A stretch of 44,031 nucleotides of DNA from Klebsiella pneumoniae (GTDB lineage: Bacteria > Pseudomonadota > Gammaproteobacteria > Pseudomonadales > Azotimanducaceae): NCBI GenBank assembly GCA_945861675.1, contig CAMAVY010000011.1:1-44031 (forward strand). Reading direction: 5' to 3'. The translations under genes were made by a program, and so were the position numbers. How positions within the stretch are numbered: position 1 is the stretch's first letter; each line of letters starts with the position of its first letter. Of this stretch, positions 16,379 through 25,668 are shown piece after piece. The notes below the pieces were generated by a model. It searched no databases. It saw only the letters and a program-made list of their open reading frames with translations, and had not been told where the DNA came from.

Positions 16379-17344
16379 CTATTGCCCAGCGCTGAGCGTT
16401 CGGGCCGAACCCGTCCATCGATACGCAACTCCACTGCAGCCAAACCATGCAGCCGCCAGCGCCGCATGATTCAACGGCCCGCCCAACCTGCGGTGGTACC
16501 AACCCAGGTTTGCGTAACGATGCAGCATGGCGATTGCGAACAACCGCTCCGGCGCAATCGCCACACCGGCAGCGCGTTGTACTTCGCCCAGCAATCGCGG
16601 GTCTGCTGCACTGAAGAACAGACCGACCGATGCGAACTCACAGTCCACCGGTGCAACCCAGGACGGCTCGAAATCGAACAGGCCTGACAAGCGCCAGCCC
16701 TTCGGCGTCTCTTGCACCAATAGATGCTCACGCATGATCTCGGTATGCAGCCAACCACTGCGCCCCGTCTCGATCGGCTGTTGCGCAACGAAGTCGTACA
16801 GACCCTCGAGCAATTGTGGCGGGCAACCCTTGCCCCGTTGTGTTTCCTCCAACCGAGCAAGTCGTTGAGCACGCCACTTCAGCCAATCGAGGTACGGCAC
16901 TTCGCGCGGCGCCTCGATGGCGTGCAGCGTCGCCAGCGCTTCACCGAGCTGCGTTGCCAGGTAAAAATGGTCGGCAGAGCCCAGCAATGGCCACGCCTCG
17001 GTCAACTCAAGTCCGGGCAGACGCGTCATGCGCACATAAGGCCAGCCTTCGATCTGACCCGCGTCCAACAGCCGCGGTGTGGCGATCGGCAGCACTGTTT
17101 CAAGCCTGCGCAGGCAAGCCACTTCGACCGCGGACAGCGTGGCATCGTGGGGCGCCATCACCTTGAGCACCTCGTGTGCGCCGATTGCCAGCAGCGCAGA
17201 ACCGCGTCGCGGTCGTTTCCAGGTGCCGGGAAACCCAACTCTCGCCGCGAAATGATTGAGCACACGTACTGCAGCAACTGGGTCCGCCGCGAGCGACGCG
17301 AATGCTACAGGGCCGTCGATGTTCGGAAGTTGCGTCATGGTCAT
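16379..17344 (-). CDS. APH-type phosphotransferase family protein
   Basis: 321 residues of the aminoglycoside/choline kinase-like fold. The N-lobe has G-A-H-E-V-L-K-V with the ATP-binding lysine (about 61), a helix-C glutamate near 74, and a hinge Y-V-R-M-T-R-L-P-G. The catalytic loop reads H-T-E-I-M-R-E-H instead of the usual H-G-D-x4-N, and the metal motif is LFDFEPSW. Both substitutions are shared with the truncated copy at 265-993, so they mark a subfamily rather than a mutation. The substrate is unknown; antibiotic resistance should not be assumed. It converges on the RidA gene. ATG 17344 and ATG 17338 are both possible starts. Confidence 0.8.
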   Translation of the reverse strand: MTMTQLPNIDGPVAFASLAADPVAAVRVLNHFAARVGFPGTWKRPRRGSALLAIGAHEVLKVMAPHDATLSAVEVACLRRLETVLPIATPRLLDAGQIEGWPYVRMTRLPGLELTEAWPLLGSADHFYLATQLGEALATLHAIEAPREVPYLDWLKWRAQRLARLEETQRGKGCPPQLLEGLYDFVAQQPIETGRSGWLHTEIMREHLLVQETPKGWRLSGLFDFEPSWVAPVDCEFASVGLFFSAADPRLLGEVQRAAGVAIAPERLFAIAMLHRYANLGWYHRRLGGPLNHAALAAAWFGCSGVAYRWTGSARTLSAGQ

Positions 17345-17675
17345 ACGCGGCGATTGTTTGCGTCAAAGCCCCTGCCGGGGCGTCGAGTCCAGAGGAAGCA
17401 AAGCCAGTACAGGGAGCAAGCGCAACAATGTCAACCGATCTGCTGGCACCCTGTTGTATGCCTGTTGCTGCAAGTAAAAACAAAGGCGCTGCAGTATCCG
17501 GGCGCGGCGATCGGGTCGCGCACGGTGCAACCGGCGGTACTCGCGACAACGTCCACTGTGAACCAGCTCGTGATTCTCCCGATTGCACTCGTTGGGCCGA
17601 GGCGCCCACGACAATGTGCAGCGAACAGCTTCGACACAGTATCTGGCCCCGACGCCCTGCGGGCCTATGTGGCGC
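17345..17675. other. Gene-free stretch between phosphotransferase and glycosyltransferase
   Basis: 331 bases with no convincing gene in any frame. A small hairpin with stem GCCCC/GGGGC and loop TGCC is seen near 17368-17381, without a T-tract. Just right of it the direct repeat CACATAGGC is found on the minus strand near the glycosyltransferase stop. Function not apparent. Confidence 0.5.
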
Positions 17676-18845
17676 CTATGTGGAGCCGATGGACTCTCGA
17701 CACAAATCCGCGAAGCTGCGGGCAAATGTCTGAACCCGGGCATGCGCGTCAATGCTCGCCGCCAAACGAAGCTGCGCGCGGCGTTCTGCGGAAAGAGGCT
17801 CGAAGCACTGGAGGAGGTTCGCGAGACTGTCTACGTCACGAGCAGCGAAGTACTCGGCCTGCCCGCCCGCTTGTTCCTTGTGCACATCCAGATCAGACAG
17901 CAGCATTGGCACGCCAGCCGAGCGCGCTTCCTCCACCGTAGTGCTCCAGCCTTCGTACAGCGACGGATTGAGCAATGCGGCGCTGGCGTACATCAGATCG
18001 ATCAGGTCCGCGTAAGGAATCAAACCCGGCGCAATAAACTGATCCGTCATTTGCTCGTCCTGCAAGCGTTGTAAAAATCCGTGCACGTACGGCATGTTGA
18101 ACGAGTCGAAATGCCGACCTGGGGCCATGACGACGACCCGTCGACCGCGAGCGCGCAGCGCCAGCAGCGCTTCGAGGACGAGCGTGTGATTCTTATGCAC
18201 GTGATATTGATTCGGCATGAACAGATATTGATCTGGAAGGCCATATCGATCAGCGGTCTCTCGCGCGGAGACCAGGTTGACTGCAGCCGGCGGCGGTACG
18301 GCAAATCGAACAACGCGCGTGCGGTTGAAATCGAACGAGTAGTACCGCTTTCAGGCCGCTAGTGCATCCGAACTGCTGAGCATGATCATGCGTTTGCTGC
18401 GCATCTGCGTCCGAAAGCCCAGTTCGCGCCTGAGCCAGCCAAGCGGACGAAAGTTGCCCGGCATAGCGCGGTGCTGGAAGTCTGGCATCCAAGCAATGGC
18501 TGGCATGTTGACCCGCCAACCGAAATAACTCGCCGCTTCGAAAACAACATCAATATTCTGTTCATTCAACGCAGGCACGAATGGTCTGTAGCGCCCCAAT
18601 ACCAGGGCAGACAGCAACGCGCGTGACCGCGTTGCATCATTCATCACACCGACTTGAACAACCTCGCAAGTACCGAGATCGCGAAACGCCTTCAGCGTTG
18701 CTTCCGATACGTCGGTGCCAACAAAAAGCACGGGCTGAATCTCACCAGGTGCGTACCGAGTGACCGCTTCCATCAGGTTGCGCAGGTAGTGCGCCCCGCC
18801 AAGCCAGTTGTTTCCGCCTATCAACGTAAAGCCCACACGAATCAC
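17676..18845 (-). pseudogene. Glycosyltransferase (GT4-like) with internal TGA
   Basis: Two open frames on the same reading frame (18351-18845 and 17676-18218 plus the stretch between) form one family 1/GT4 glycosyltransferase of about 389 codons, split only by TGA at 18351-18353. Before it the sequence reads S-S-S-D-A-L-A-A; directly after it continues K-R-Y-Y-S-F-D-F-N-R-T-R-V-V-R-F-A-V-P. The acceptor half starts G-G-N-N-W-L-G-G. The donor half has NPSLYEGWSTTVEEA, the E-x7-E motif that binds the nucleotide sugar. A one-base change (TGG or CGA to TGA) explains the break. The GTG start is 14 bases from the serine hydrolase stop, so they share an operon. Confidence 0.8.
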
Positions 18846-18859
18846 GACTACGGCTCGCT

Positions 18860-20041
18860 CTACCTGGCCCGATCAAGACTGGAATACACAGCGCGCAGCA
18901 ATGTATGCGCACGATCGTCACCCACAGTGCCATCGCCCATGCGATTCATGACGTAGGCCATGGTGAAGCCTGCATCGACGTCGTTGACCACAAGCGAACC
19001 ACCCCAACCACCCCAATAGCAGACCCGCGCGTTCGGGCTGATTGGATTGCGCGGCGAATTCAGGCCGTAGCCCACACCGAAGGTGAGGCCGACGCCCAAC
19101 ACGAGATCGCGCCCCGCCGACTGCACATCGAAGATGCGCTCGATGGTCTTTGCCGACAGCAGCGGCACGCCGTTCAGTGCTCCTTCATGTGACACGGCAG
19201 CTTGCGCAAGCGCGACGGAGCGGGCGTTGCCATGGCCACCCGCGGCCGGTATCTCCGCACGACGCCAGGGCAGCTCCCAGGACTGCTCCGCCAACAGTCG
19301 CGGATTGGCCGCGCGATAAGGAATGGACTGACGATCTGGTTGAGTGGCGCTGCCAGCACTGGAAGCCGTGCTGGCTGCACTGGCAGCCGTGCTGGCAGGC
19401 GCAGGCGGAATGACCAGCGCAACACGTGCATCGTGCTCGGGCCCAAGGCCAATGTGAAAATCCGCACCCATCGGCCCGGCAATCTCCTGCGCAAAGAACT
19501 GGCCAACCGATCGGCCGTCCACGCGGCGCACAACTTCGCCAACCAGGTTGCCCTGCGTGATGCCGTGATAGCCGGATCGTGTACCGGGCTCCCACCAGCT
19601 TGATTGAGTCGCAAGCAGACTCGTGACCTTGTGCCAATCGTAGAGATCGGTCGCCTCGATGCGTTGCTCCCAACCCGGCAGCCCTGCGGTGTGCGACAGC
19701 AGATGCCGTACCAGCACGTTGTCCTTGCCGTTCGCGCCGAACTCGGCCCAGTACTTCTCGACCGGCGCATCGACATCGACCAGTCCACGGCTCGCCAGCA
19801 CCAGCAGCGCCAGACAACTCATGGTCTTGGTCGTTGAGAACACGTTGATGAGCGTGTCGCGCTGCCAGGGGGTACTGCGCGCAACGTCCTGGTGGCCACC
19901 CCACAGGTCGATCACCAACTCGCCGTTCATGACCAGGGCGGCGCTCGCCCCGATATCCCCGTTGACCACAAAGTTCGCCGCGAATGCGTCTTTCACCGCA
20001 GCGAATCTGGCGGCGCAGTTGCCACTGATATCGACTGTCAT
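18860..20041 (-). CDS. Serine hydrolase, class C beta-lactamase/EstB-like
   Basis: 393 residues of the serine beta-lactamase-like superfamily. The catalytic motif S-x-x-K is STTK within NVFSTTKTMSCLALL (about 68-71). The second motif Y-x-N appears as Y-H-G (GYHGITQGNL), and the C-terminal triad region is WGGWGG instead of K-T-G. These changes are those of esterases/peptidases of the EstB/LACTB type rather than true beta-lactamases. A low-complexity Ala/Ser/Thr loop near 210-235 is coded by a 21-bp DNA duplication. AAGGAG lies upstream of ATG 20041. It follows yghU by 65 bases and precedes the broken glycosyltransferase. Confidence 0.85.
   Translation of the reverse strand: MTVDISGNCAARFAAVKDAFAANFVVNGDIGASAALVMNGELVIDLWGGHQDVARSTPWQRDTLINVFSTTKTMSCLALLVLASRGLVDVDAPVEKYWAEFGANGKDNVLVRHLLSHTAGLPGWEQRIEATDLYDWHKVTSLLATQSSWWEPGTRSGYHGITQGNLVGEVVRRVDGRSVGQFFAQEIAGPMGADFHIGLGPEHDARVALVIPPAPASTAASAASTASSAGSATQPDRQSIPYRAANPRLLAEQSWELPWRRAEIPAAGGHGNARSVALAQAAVSHEGALNGVPLLSAKTIERIFDVQSAGRDLVLGVGLTFGVGYGLNSPRNPISPNARVCYWGGWGGSLVVNDVDAGFTMAYVMNRMGDGTVGDDRAHTLLRAVYSSLDRAR
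19356..19397. repeat. 21-bp tandem duplication in serine hydrolase
   Basis: Two copies of GCACTGGxAGCCGTGCTGGCx lie at 19356-19376 and 19377-19397. The length keeps the frame, so it only extends an Ala/Ser/Thr surface loop. Confidence 0.75.
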
Positions 20042-20106
20042 GCGTTCTCCTTGGCTCTGTGATTTGCTGACCAGTACGCGGCGGCGCGCTTCGACTTCGG
20101 TTCGTG

Positions 20107-20964
20107 CTACTTCGGGTCAAAGTCGGCCGCGCTGTGACGCTCGACGACGCGCTCGGTGTCCGGGCCCCACGACCTGTTCACGCGCTTGCCGCGCTGCACC
20201 GCGGGACGGGCCTCTACTTCATTCGCCCAACGGATCACATTTGTGTAGATGCCCACATCCAAAAACACCGCGGCGTCATAGATGTTGTGCAGCACGACTG
20301 CGCCGTACCACGGACAGGTGGCCATGTCGGCAATGGTGTATTCCGAACCAGCCAGGAAGCGGTTGTCCGCAAGATGGCGATTCAGCACATCGAGCTGACG
20401 CTTCACCTCCATCGTGAAGCGATCGATGGGGTACTGCATCTTCGTTGGGGCATAGGCGTAGAAGTGCCCGAAACCGCCACCGAGATACGGTGCGCTGCCC
20501 ATCTGCCAGAACAGCCACGACATGCATTCTGCGCGCACCGACGGATCCTTGGGCAGGAATGCGCCGTGCTTCTCTGCAAGGTACACAAGGATCGCCGCCG
20601 ACTCGAACACCCGCGTCGGCTTGGGCGTGCTGCGATCAAGCAGCGCAGGAATCTTCGAATTCGGATTGATCGCAACGAAATCGCTGCCGAACTGATTGCC
20701 TTCGCCAATGTTGATGATCCACGCGTCGTACTCGGCGCCTTTGATGCCAAGCGCCAGCAACTCTTCCAGCATGACCGTGACTTTCACGCCGTTCGGCGTG
20801 GCCAGCGAATACAGCTGCAATGGGTGCTCGCCGACGGGCAGCACCTTATCGTGGGTCGGGCCCGCAATGGGTCTGTTGATGTTGGCGAATCGGCCGCCGT
20901 TGCCCTGTTCCCATGTCCAGACCTTTGGCGGCACATATTCGTTGGGCGTGCTGGTGTCACTCAC
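20107..20964 (-). CDS. yghU: Glutathione-dependent disulfide-bond oxidoreductase YghU
   Basis: 285 residues closely following Escherichia coli YghU throughout. It begins with the P-x-K-V-W-T-W opening and the GRFANINRPIAGPTH segment, then LPVGEHPLQLYSLATPNG, NPNSKIPAL and RVFESAAILVYLAEKHG in the thioredoxin-like domain, and GGGFGHFYAYAP with EYTIADMA in the helical domain. YghU is a Nu-class GST homologue with disulfide reductase and organic peroxide reductase activity using glutathione. GTG 20964 is preferred over ATG 21009 because it matches the family N-terminus. It is divergent from an LLM oxidoreductase and upstream of the serine hydrolase on the same strand. Confidence 0.93.
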   Translation of the reverse strand: MSDTSTPNEYVPPKVWTWEQGNGGRFANINRPIAGPTHDKVLPVGEHPLQLYSLATPNGVKVTVMLEELLALGIKGAEYDAWIINIGEGNQFGSDFVAINPNSKIPALLDRSTPKPTRVFESAAILVYLAEKHGAFLPKDPSVRAECMSWLFWQMGSAPYLGGGFGHFYAYAPTKMQYPIDRFTMEVKRQLDVLNRHLADNRFLAGSEYTIADMATCPWYGAVVLHNIYDAAVFLDVGIYTNVIRWANEVEARPAVQRGKRVNRSWGPDTERVVERHSAADFDPK

Positions 20965-21130
20965 GTGATGGCTCTCGATGATGGCGCCGACAAAGGGTGT
21001 CATGCGCAAGGCTGCCGACGGTGTCGCGAAGCGTCTTGCGAGTCAACCAAGCCCACGCACGCCAGACGGCAGGCAACTGTCGGCCCGCTCTAGAATGCAG
21101 GGCATCCCCTCGACCATAAGCAACCATCGC

Positions 21131-22057
21131 ATGGCCATCTCGTTCGGCTTTCTTTTACCAACACGTGAACGCGTGATGCAGGCGCAACCGGAAACGGGCG
21201 CCATTCTGCGTCTTGCTGAGCAGGCGGAGGCCCTGGGCTACGACTCTCTGTGGGCCGGTGATTCGCTGTTGGCACGACCCCGTCACGACCCCTTGACGCT
21301 GCTCGCGGCGGTGGCCGCGCGGACCAGCCGCGCAAGTGTGGGCACGGCCGTGCTGCTGCCGGTGCTGCGCAATCCCGTGGTGCTGGCCCAGCAACTGGCA
21401 ACGCTCGACCAGATCAGTGCAGGCCGCCTGATCCTGGGTGTGGGGATTGGTGCAGACAATCCAGCAATCCGTGCCGAGTTTCGCGCCGCGGGCGTGCCAT
21501 TCGAGGCGCGCCTTGGCCGCACGCTGGAGGGGCTGCGCGTATGTCGCGCGCTGTGGTCCGGCGAACCCGTGCATTGGGCTGGCCGCTGGCAGTTGGACAA
21601 CGCAGTACTCGGGCCCGTGCCGTACCGTGCAGGCGGCCCGCCGATCTGGATGGGCACGAGTGCGCCCGCAGGTCTGCTGCGCACGGGAAAACACTTCGAT
21701 GGTTGGTTTCCTTTGGGGCCAGACGCGGCAACCTACGCCGCGCGCTGGGCTGCCGTGCAGCACAGCGCTGCACAAGCCGGTCGCAGCGCCACTGTCACGG
21801 CAGCGATGTATCTCACCGTTTCAGTTGACGACGATGCGGAGGAAGCCGAGCGCCGGCTCGATGACTATCTGGGCCAGTACTACGCACCACTACCTGCCGC
21901 GATGATGCGGCGGGTACAGGCGTGCTACGCAGGACCCCAAGCGGGACTGAAAGTCTGGCTCGATGGCTTTGCGGCAGCGGGTGCAACGCATCTGGTCATG
22001 CGCTTTGTCGGCGATCACCTGCGGCATCTGGAAACGGTTGCAGCACTGCGCAACTGA
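21131..22057 (+). CDS. LLM class oxidoreductase (second copy)
   Basis: 308 residues, luciferase-like TIM barrel. ATG 21131 begins with SFGFLLPTRE; the open frame extends upstream without homology. Motifs are AEALGYDSLWAGDSLL, the SVGTAVLLPVLRNPVVLAQQ helix, ISAGRLILGVGIGADN and the G-P-P-I-W-M-G-T-S strand. It is clearly of a different subgroup from the LLM proteins at 2330 and 28681, so it is not a recent duplicate. The cofactor may be F420 or FMN. No partner gene on the same strand lies nearby, and the ribosome binding site is weak. Confidence 0.83.
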   Translation: MAISFGFLLPTRERVMQAQPETGAILRLAEQAEALGYDSLWAGDSLLARPRHDPLTLLAAVAARTSRASVGTAVLLPVLRNPVVLAQQLATLDQISAGRLILGVGIGADNPAIRAEFRAAGVPFEARLGRTLEGLRVCRALWSGEPVHWAGRWQLDNAVLGPVPYRAGGPPIWMGTSAPAGLLRTGKHFDGWFPLGPDAATYAARWAAVQHSAAQAGRSATVTAAMYLTVSVDDDAEEAERRLDDYLGQYYAPLPAAMMRRVQACYAGPQAGLKVWLDGFAAAGATHLVMRFVGDHLRHLETVAALRN

Positions 22058-22087
22058 AGCAGCTGACACAAGTGGCGCGCTGTGCAA

Positions 22088-22516
22088 TCAGGCGTTGTCC
22101 CGCGCAGCCGTCACATCCGCGAACAGCAGGTACACCACCTGTTCCGCGTCTGGCACACCGCAGATGTAACAACGCACGCTTTCCCTGGCAACCGGCGTGA
22201 TGAACGTGTACTGCTCCATCATTTCCATCACCAGTCCCGCACTGTCGCGCAGCATGAACGCCGCCATGTCGATCAGCTTCTCGTTGCGCAGCGCAAGCAT
22301 CCGAACCATGGCCGCAGCACGCAAAACCCAGTCATGCGCTTGCCGCGGTGCCACCAACGCCAGCAGCCCGTGGCGGGTAGCGTACTGCACGATCTGCAAC
22401 AACGTCTCATTGATGCGCTGCTCAATCTGCCGCGCCGACCGCGCCATCCGCTCGGCGTTGCAATGCTGAACGGCATGCGCGCGCACGACCGCAAAGAACT
22501 GCATGCGCGCATGCAT
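22088..22516 (-). CDS. Unrecognised helical protein, possibly TetR C-terminal half
   Basis: Codon use is strongly GC-rich at third positions over this frame, which supports real coding. Upstream of ATG 22516 the same frame switches to unfavoured codons, so the start is placed there (142 residues). The product is mostly helical, with R-S-A-R-Q-I-E-Q-R-I and a G-L-L-A-L-V segment that faintly resemble the ligand-binding end of TetR regulators. No DNA-binding domain is present. It may be a remnant of a larger gene. It converges on the LLM gene. Confidence 0.4.
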   Translation of the reverse strand: MHARMQFFAVVRAHAVQHCNAERMARSARQIEQRINETLLQIVQYATRHGLLALVAPRQAHDWVLRAAAMVRMLALRNEKLIDMAAFMLRDSAGLVMEMMEQYTFITPVARESVRCYICGVPDAEQVVYLLFADVTAARDNA

Positions 22517-22857
22517 TGCCGGCTTGGAGAGCACTCGCTTCAAAGAACACCGTCCTCGAACTTGCCAGTCCTCTGGCTGCATCAATCAGGTGACGGCGAC
22601 GGCCATGTCGCCCGACAGCCGGGCAGATTCAATCGTGAACCGCCACCGCAACAGCCCTTCGATCCGGGGCCAAGACACCCAAGCCCATGCCGATTCGTAG
22701 CGAGTACTGCTGCGACGGGTTGTGTTTGTCACCGCGATTCCGAACCGCAGACCCGAGAATCTGGCGGCCGAGCCTTCCGCACGCAGGCACAGCATGATGA
22801 TCCACAGCGCGACGGGGCCGCGTCGGCGATGTCCGGACATTCCAAGTCGGCCAGCAT
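22517..22857. other. Degraded stretch, no intact gene
   Basis: Short coding-like pieces appear on the minus strand in two frames (for example LVRWLALGMSHMLADLECPD read from the region just to the right, and ALWIIMLCLRAEG), suggesting a decayed reading frame. None has a start and none is recognisable. This lies between the helical protein at 22088 and the broken TPR gene. Confidence 0.3.
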
Positions 22858-23870
22858 GTGCGACATGCCCAGCGCCAGCCACCTGACAAGCTCCGATACA
22901 TCTGCAGCCTTGCGCGCGTCTGCGCTGCGCTTGGTCGCAACACCGACGCGGTGCAACAGCAGCGCCGCGCACTCGCGCTGCACGCGTTTCCCGCCGACGA
23001 TGCTATTCAGCTAGAGGCCCGGACATCGCTGGCCACCACCCTCGTGTACATGCGGACGCCGGCAGCACTGCGCGAGGCACGCATCCATCTGGCGCACGTG
23101 CTGGCCTGGCTTGACCGCAACCAGCCCGGAGCCAACGCGCAATCGCGGTCGGCGAATTGCGCGTCAACCATCGCGCTGCGGACGACCTGCGCAGCGCGGC
23201 CGACTACTTCGAACGCGCAATGAATGTGTACACGCAAGCTGAACGTTCAGCCGACCATCCGCTGGCTGCGCTCGGCTATGGTCTGCTGGGCGGCGCCCGC
23301 ATGGAATGGCGCGAGTTCAACGCTGCACGCGGCCCACTCGCGACGGCCATCGCGATCTACGATGCCGACCTGGCCGAGGCCACTGCAGATGCCGCCATTA
23401 CCTACGGTCACCGCGCCTTTCTGCACGTGATTGCTGGCGAAAACAAAGCGGCTGCAGCACTCGTGCATACGGCGAAGCGCATCAGCATCGCCACAACGGG
23501 CTCGGCGTCGATTGAGACGGCCAACGTCGTGGTCTTCGAGGTGCTGTTCGATCTGCTCGCAGCTGCACCCGAACAGGCACGCATCGCCTTGTCACGCGCA
23601 AAGCAGCTACTGAACGGGCAACAGGCATTGCCGCCGCGCTTACAGTGCGTGCTGGCGCTGACGCAAGCGGAAGTGGCCATTGCCTCAGGTGATCACGCAG
23701 CCGCCCTGCCCTTGCTTGCGGTGTGCAAGGAACTGCGCGCAGAGCACGGCCTTCGGCGCGCCAGCAGCTACGACCCCGGCAGCCGCTGGCTCGCCGCACA
23801 AGGTCGCGCACTTCTGCTCGCGGGACGCAGCCGCGAAGCGGTTGCAGTGCTCCGTGAGGCATATGCATAG
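22858..23870 (+). pseudogene. TPR-repeat protein fragment, frameshifted
   Basis: Two overlapping frames together give about 335 residues of helical repeat. The first (from 22858) contains CSLARVCAALGRNTDAVQQQ and RTSLATTLVYMRTPAALREA; the match shifts by one base near 23140 and continues as IAVGELRVNHRAADDLRSAA, DYFERAMNVYTQ, then LALTQAEVAIASGDHAAALP to the stop at 23870. The repeats look like the C-terminal TPR part of large bacterial serine/threonine kinases or ATPase regulators, but the N-terminal domain is absent. I therefore call it a truncated, frameshifted remnant. Confidence 0.6.
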
Positions 23871-24056
23871 CGCGTGCAGCTAGTGGGCCGCGACTCACCC
23901 TGCGCGAAACTGCTGCTGACCGAGACTGCTCCTGCAGACACAATCGCTACGCGCGAGTAGTCGTGTGCCGAACAGCATCGACGAACCAGAGCGCCAGGAG
24001 CACGTCGCATGGCGGACGTTCAAGGCATCGACTGGACGGGCGCCTGTGCGTAGCTG

Positions 24057-25301
24057 TCAGCGCGACTGAGCTGTCAGCGCAGGCTCGGCGACCTTCAGGA
24101 ACAACGCGCGCAACGCACCGAACACCTTCTGCATCTGCGGTTGCTTGTAGGGGAACAGTTCTACCGGGTCGATTGCATGGATGATCATGTTGCTGTCCAC
24201 CTCGAACACCAGCAGACGACCATCGGCGGTTTCGCCACAGTCGATGCCAACGAAATCCAGACCCGTCAGCGCATGAATGGAGCACAGCGCGGCCGCATGG
24301 CGCACCGCGAAGTCAGTATCGAACGCCGCCATGCAGCGCGCTTCTTCGGCGCGTTTCTCAGCGTTTTCGCTCATGCCGGCATTGAGGTAGTGAATCATCC
24401 AGTGTTCTGAGATGGCGAGATGGCTCAGATACGGCACGCCACCAATCAACACAACGCGATACTTGCGGAAGAAACCGTCCCGGCCGCGATAGTCGACAAA
24501 CCGCGACAGGTAGAACGACGCGTCGGTCTGTGCGAGCAGGTAGTCGGCCAGCACCGCTGTATCGTCAATCCGCGCAAGCCCGCGACCCGCGTGTGAGTCG
24601 ACCGGACGCACGATGAACGGCAGTGCGCCGCCCGCAATCACTTCGGTCAATGCCAGTGAACCGTCCGCGAGTTGTTGCAGCGCGTGCCGCGTGATGCGCA
24701 CGGTCTCTGGCGTGTACACACCAGGTACGGCACCCAGCAGTCGGCTGACACGATCACGCGACAGCGCGGCAATGCGCTCCGGTTGATTCACGACCGGATG
24801 TGGCCAGGCTTTCACCGCGTCGTCGACTGCCGCCAGCAGCGGCAGATTGTCCTGCGATTCGCCAATAGCCACGAACAGCACATCGTGCTCGGGCAGCACG
24901 GCTGGCAACGGCACCTGCGGTGCTACGTAAAGCAGGTCGAGGGCGACGTCAGAGTGCTCGACCATGAACTCAAGCGGTGTATTGGCCATGAGGTCCCCGG
25001 GCCCCATCAGCGCCAGTACCCGCACGGCCGGCACATCGTTGCCACGCGGCACACGGTAGACCTGCTGCAGCATCAGGGCCTGGTTCTGCACCGTCATCGC
25101 AAGCGCATGATCCCCGCGCAACTGCAACACAGTAGACAGATCCATCAACGCCCCGGCATCGACCGACGAGCCTTCTGCACCGGCCCGTGCAATGAGCTCG
25201 GTGCCCATCGGGGCCAGGTCTTGGCCGGCATAGGCCATGCGCATCAGTCGGGCCAGTCCGATCAGCGTGTCCGGAACAACCGGCACCGGGTGATAGTTCA
25301 T
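24057..25301 (-). CDS. ATP-grasp domain protein with N-terminal helical region
   Basis: 414 residues from ATG 25301, with GAGAAG upstream; the open frame runs on to 25388. The N-terminal part (about 1-90) looks like TPR-type helices (LSTVLQLRGDHALAMTVQNQ). A Rossmann-like middle follows, with LALMGPGDLMANTP and LLYVAPQVPLP. The C-terminal half is an ATP-grasp fold with FIVRPVDSHAGRGLARI (glycine-rich loop), FYLSRFVDYRGRDGFFRKYR and the metal-binding end FEVDSNMIIHAI (E-x-D/N). ATP-grasp enzymes join a carboxylate to an amine or thiol. The substrate is unknown. It stands alone, and the stop is embedded in a 12-bp direct repeat (AGCTGTCAGCGC). Confidence 0.75.
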   Translation of the reverse strand: MNYHPVPVVPDTLIGLARLMRMAYAGQDLAPMGTELIARAGAEGSSVDAGALMDLSTVLQLRGDHALAMTVQNQALMLQQVYRVPRGNDVPAVRVLALMGPGDLMANTPLEFMVEHSDVALDLLYVAPQVPLPAVLPEHDVLFVAIGESQDNLPLLAAVDDAVKAWPHPVVNQPERIAALSRDRVSRLLGAVPGVYTPETVRITRHALQQLADGSLALTEVIAGGALPFIVRPVDSHAGRGLARIDDTAVLADYLLAQTDASFYLSRFVDYRGRDGFFRKYRVVLIGGVPYLSHLAISEHWMIHYLNAGMSENAEKRAEEARCMAAFDTDFAVRHAAALCSIHALTGLDFVGIDCGETADGRLLVFEVDSNMIIHAIDPVELFPYKQPQMQKVFGALRALFLKVAEPALTAQSR

Positions 25302-25668
25302 GCAGAGCTTCTCGTGCAGCACGGTAGCGATGTGTGCCCCTTGGCCCGGCAAGCGCCGGGCCCATGAGTCGAAACGATGCCTAGTCAAGCAGGTATGTGG
25401 AGTCCTGCTCGGGGCCGTAGCACAACAAAGCGAAACCGGGGTGGAACTTCAGCGCGCCACTGGGGCGCCAGCGTTGTAGCTCTACGCAGTGGGTTCGGAA
25501 GCGTTTGCAGTTTCCGTTATCGCCGGGTCGCGCAAGATCAGGCGTTCATGACCTGAGCCGCACGACTGACTGAGGTGCATGCCAGCAGCGCGACGGTCGT
25601 ACGAGCGCGCCGGCGGCCGCTTCGCTACGCAAAGCGAATCAAGACCGGCTCACGATGCAGCGCCGGCC
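25302..25668. other. Intergenic region with possible 3' gene fragment
   Basis: On the minus strand, 25381-25540 reads CKRFRTHCVELQRWRPSGA, LKFHPGFALLCYGPEQDSTY, LLD and TAG, with GC-rich third positions. It looks like the true C-terminus of some protein, but an in-frame stop lies about 60 codons upstream and there is no start. The rest shows nothing. Confidence 0.35.

Noticed and set aside
16379-17344. Calling the phosphotransferase an antibiotic resistance gene
   Set aside because: The fold is shared by many kinases, the catalytic loop is atypical, and no resistance-family signature is seen.
18351-18353. TGA in the glycosyltransferase as selenocysteine
   Set aside because: No SECIS-like hairpin was recognised downstream, and GT4 enzymes have no known selenocysteine at this place.
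18860-20041. Calling the serine hydrolase a class C beta-lactamase
   Set aside because: The Y-x-N and K-T-G motifs are replaced (Y-H-G, W-G-G), as in esterases of this fold.
22082-23014. Long plus-strand open frame of 310 codons
   Set aside because: Composition is Arg/His/Cys rich, and it overlaps a better-supported minus-strand coding frame; it is a high-GC shadow.
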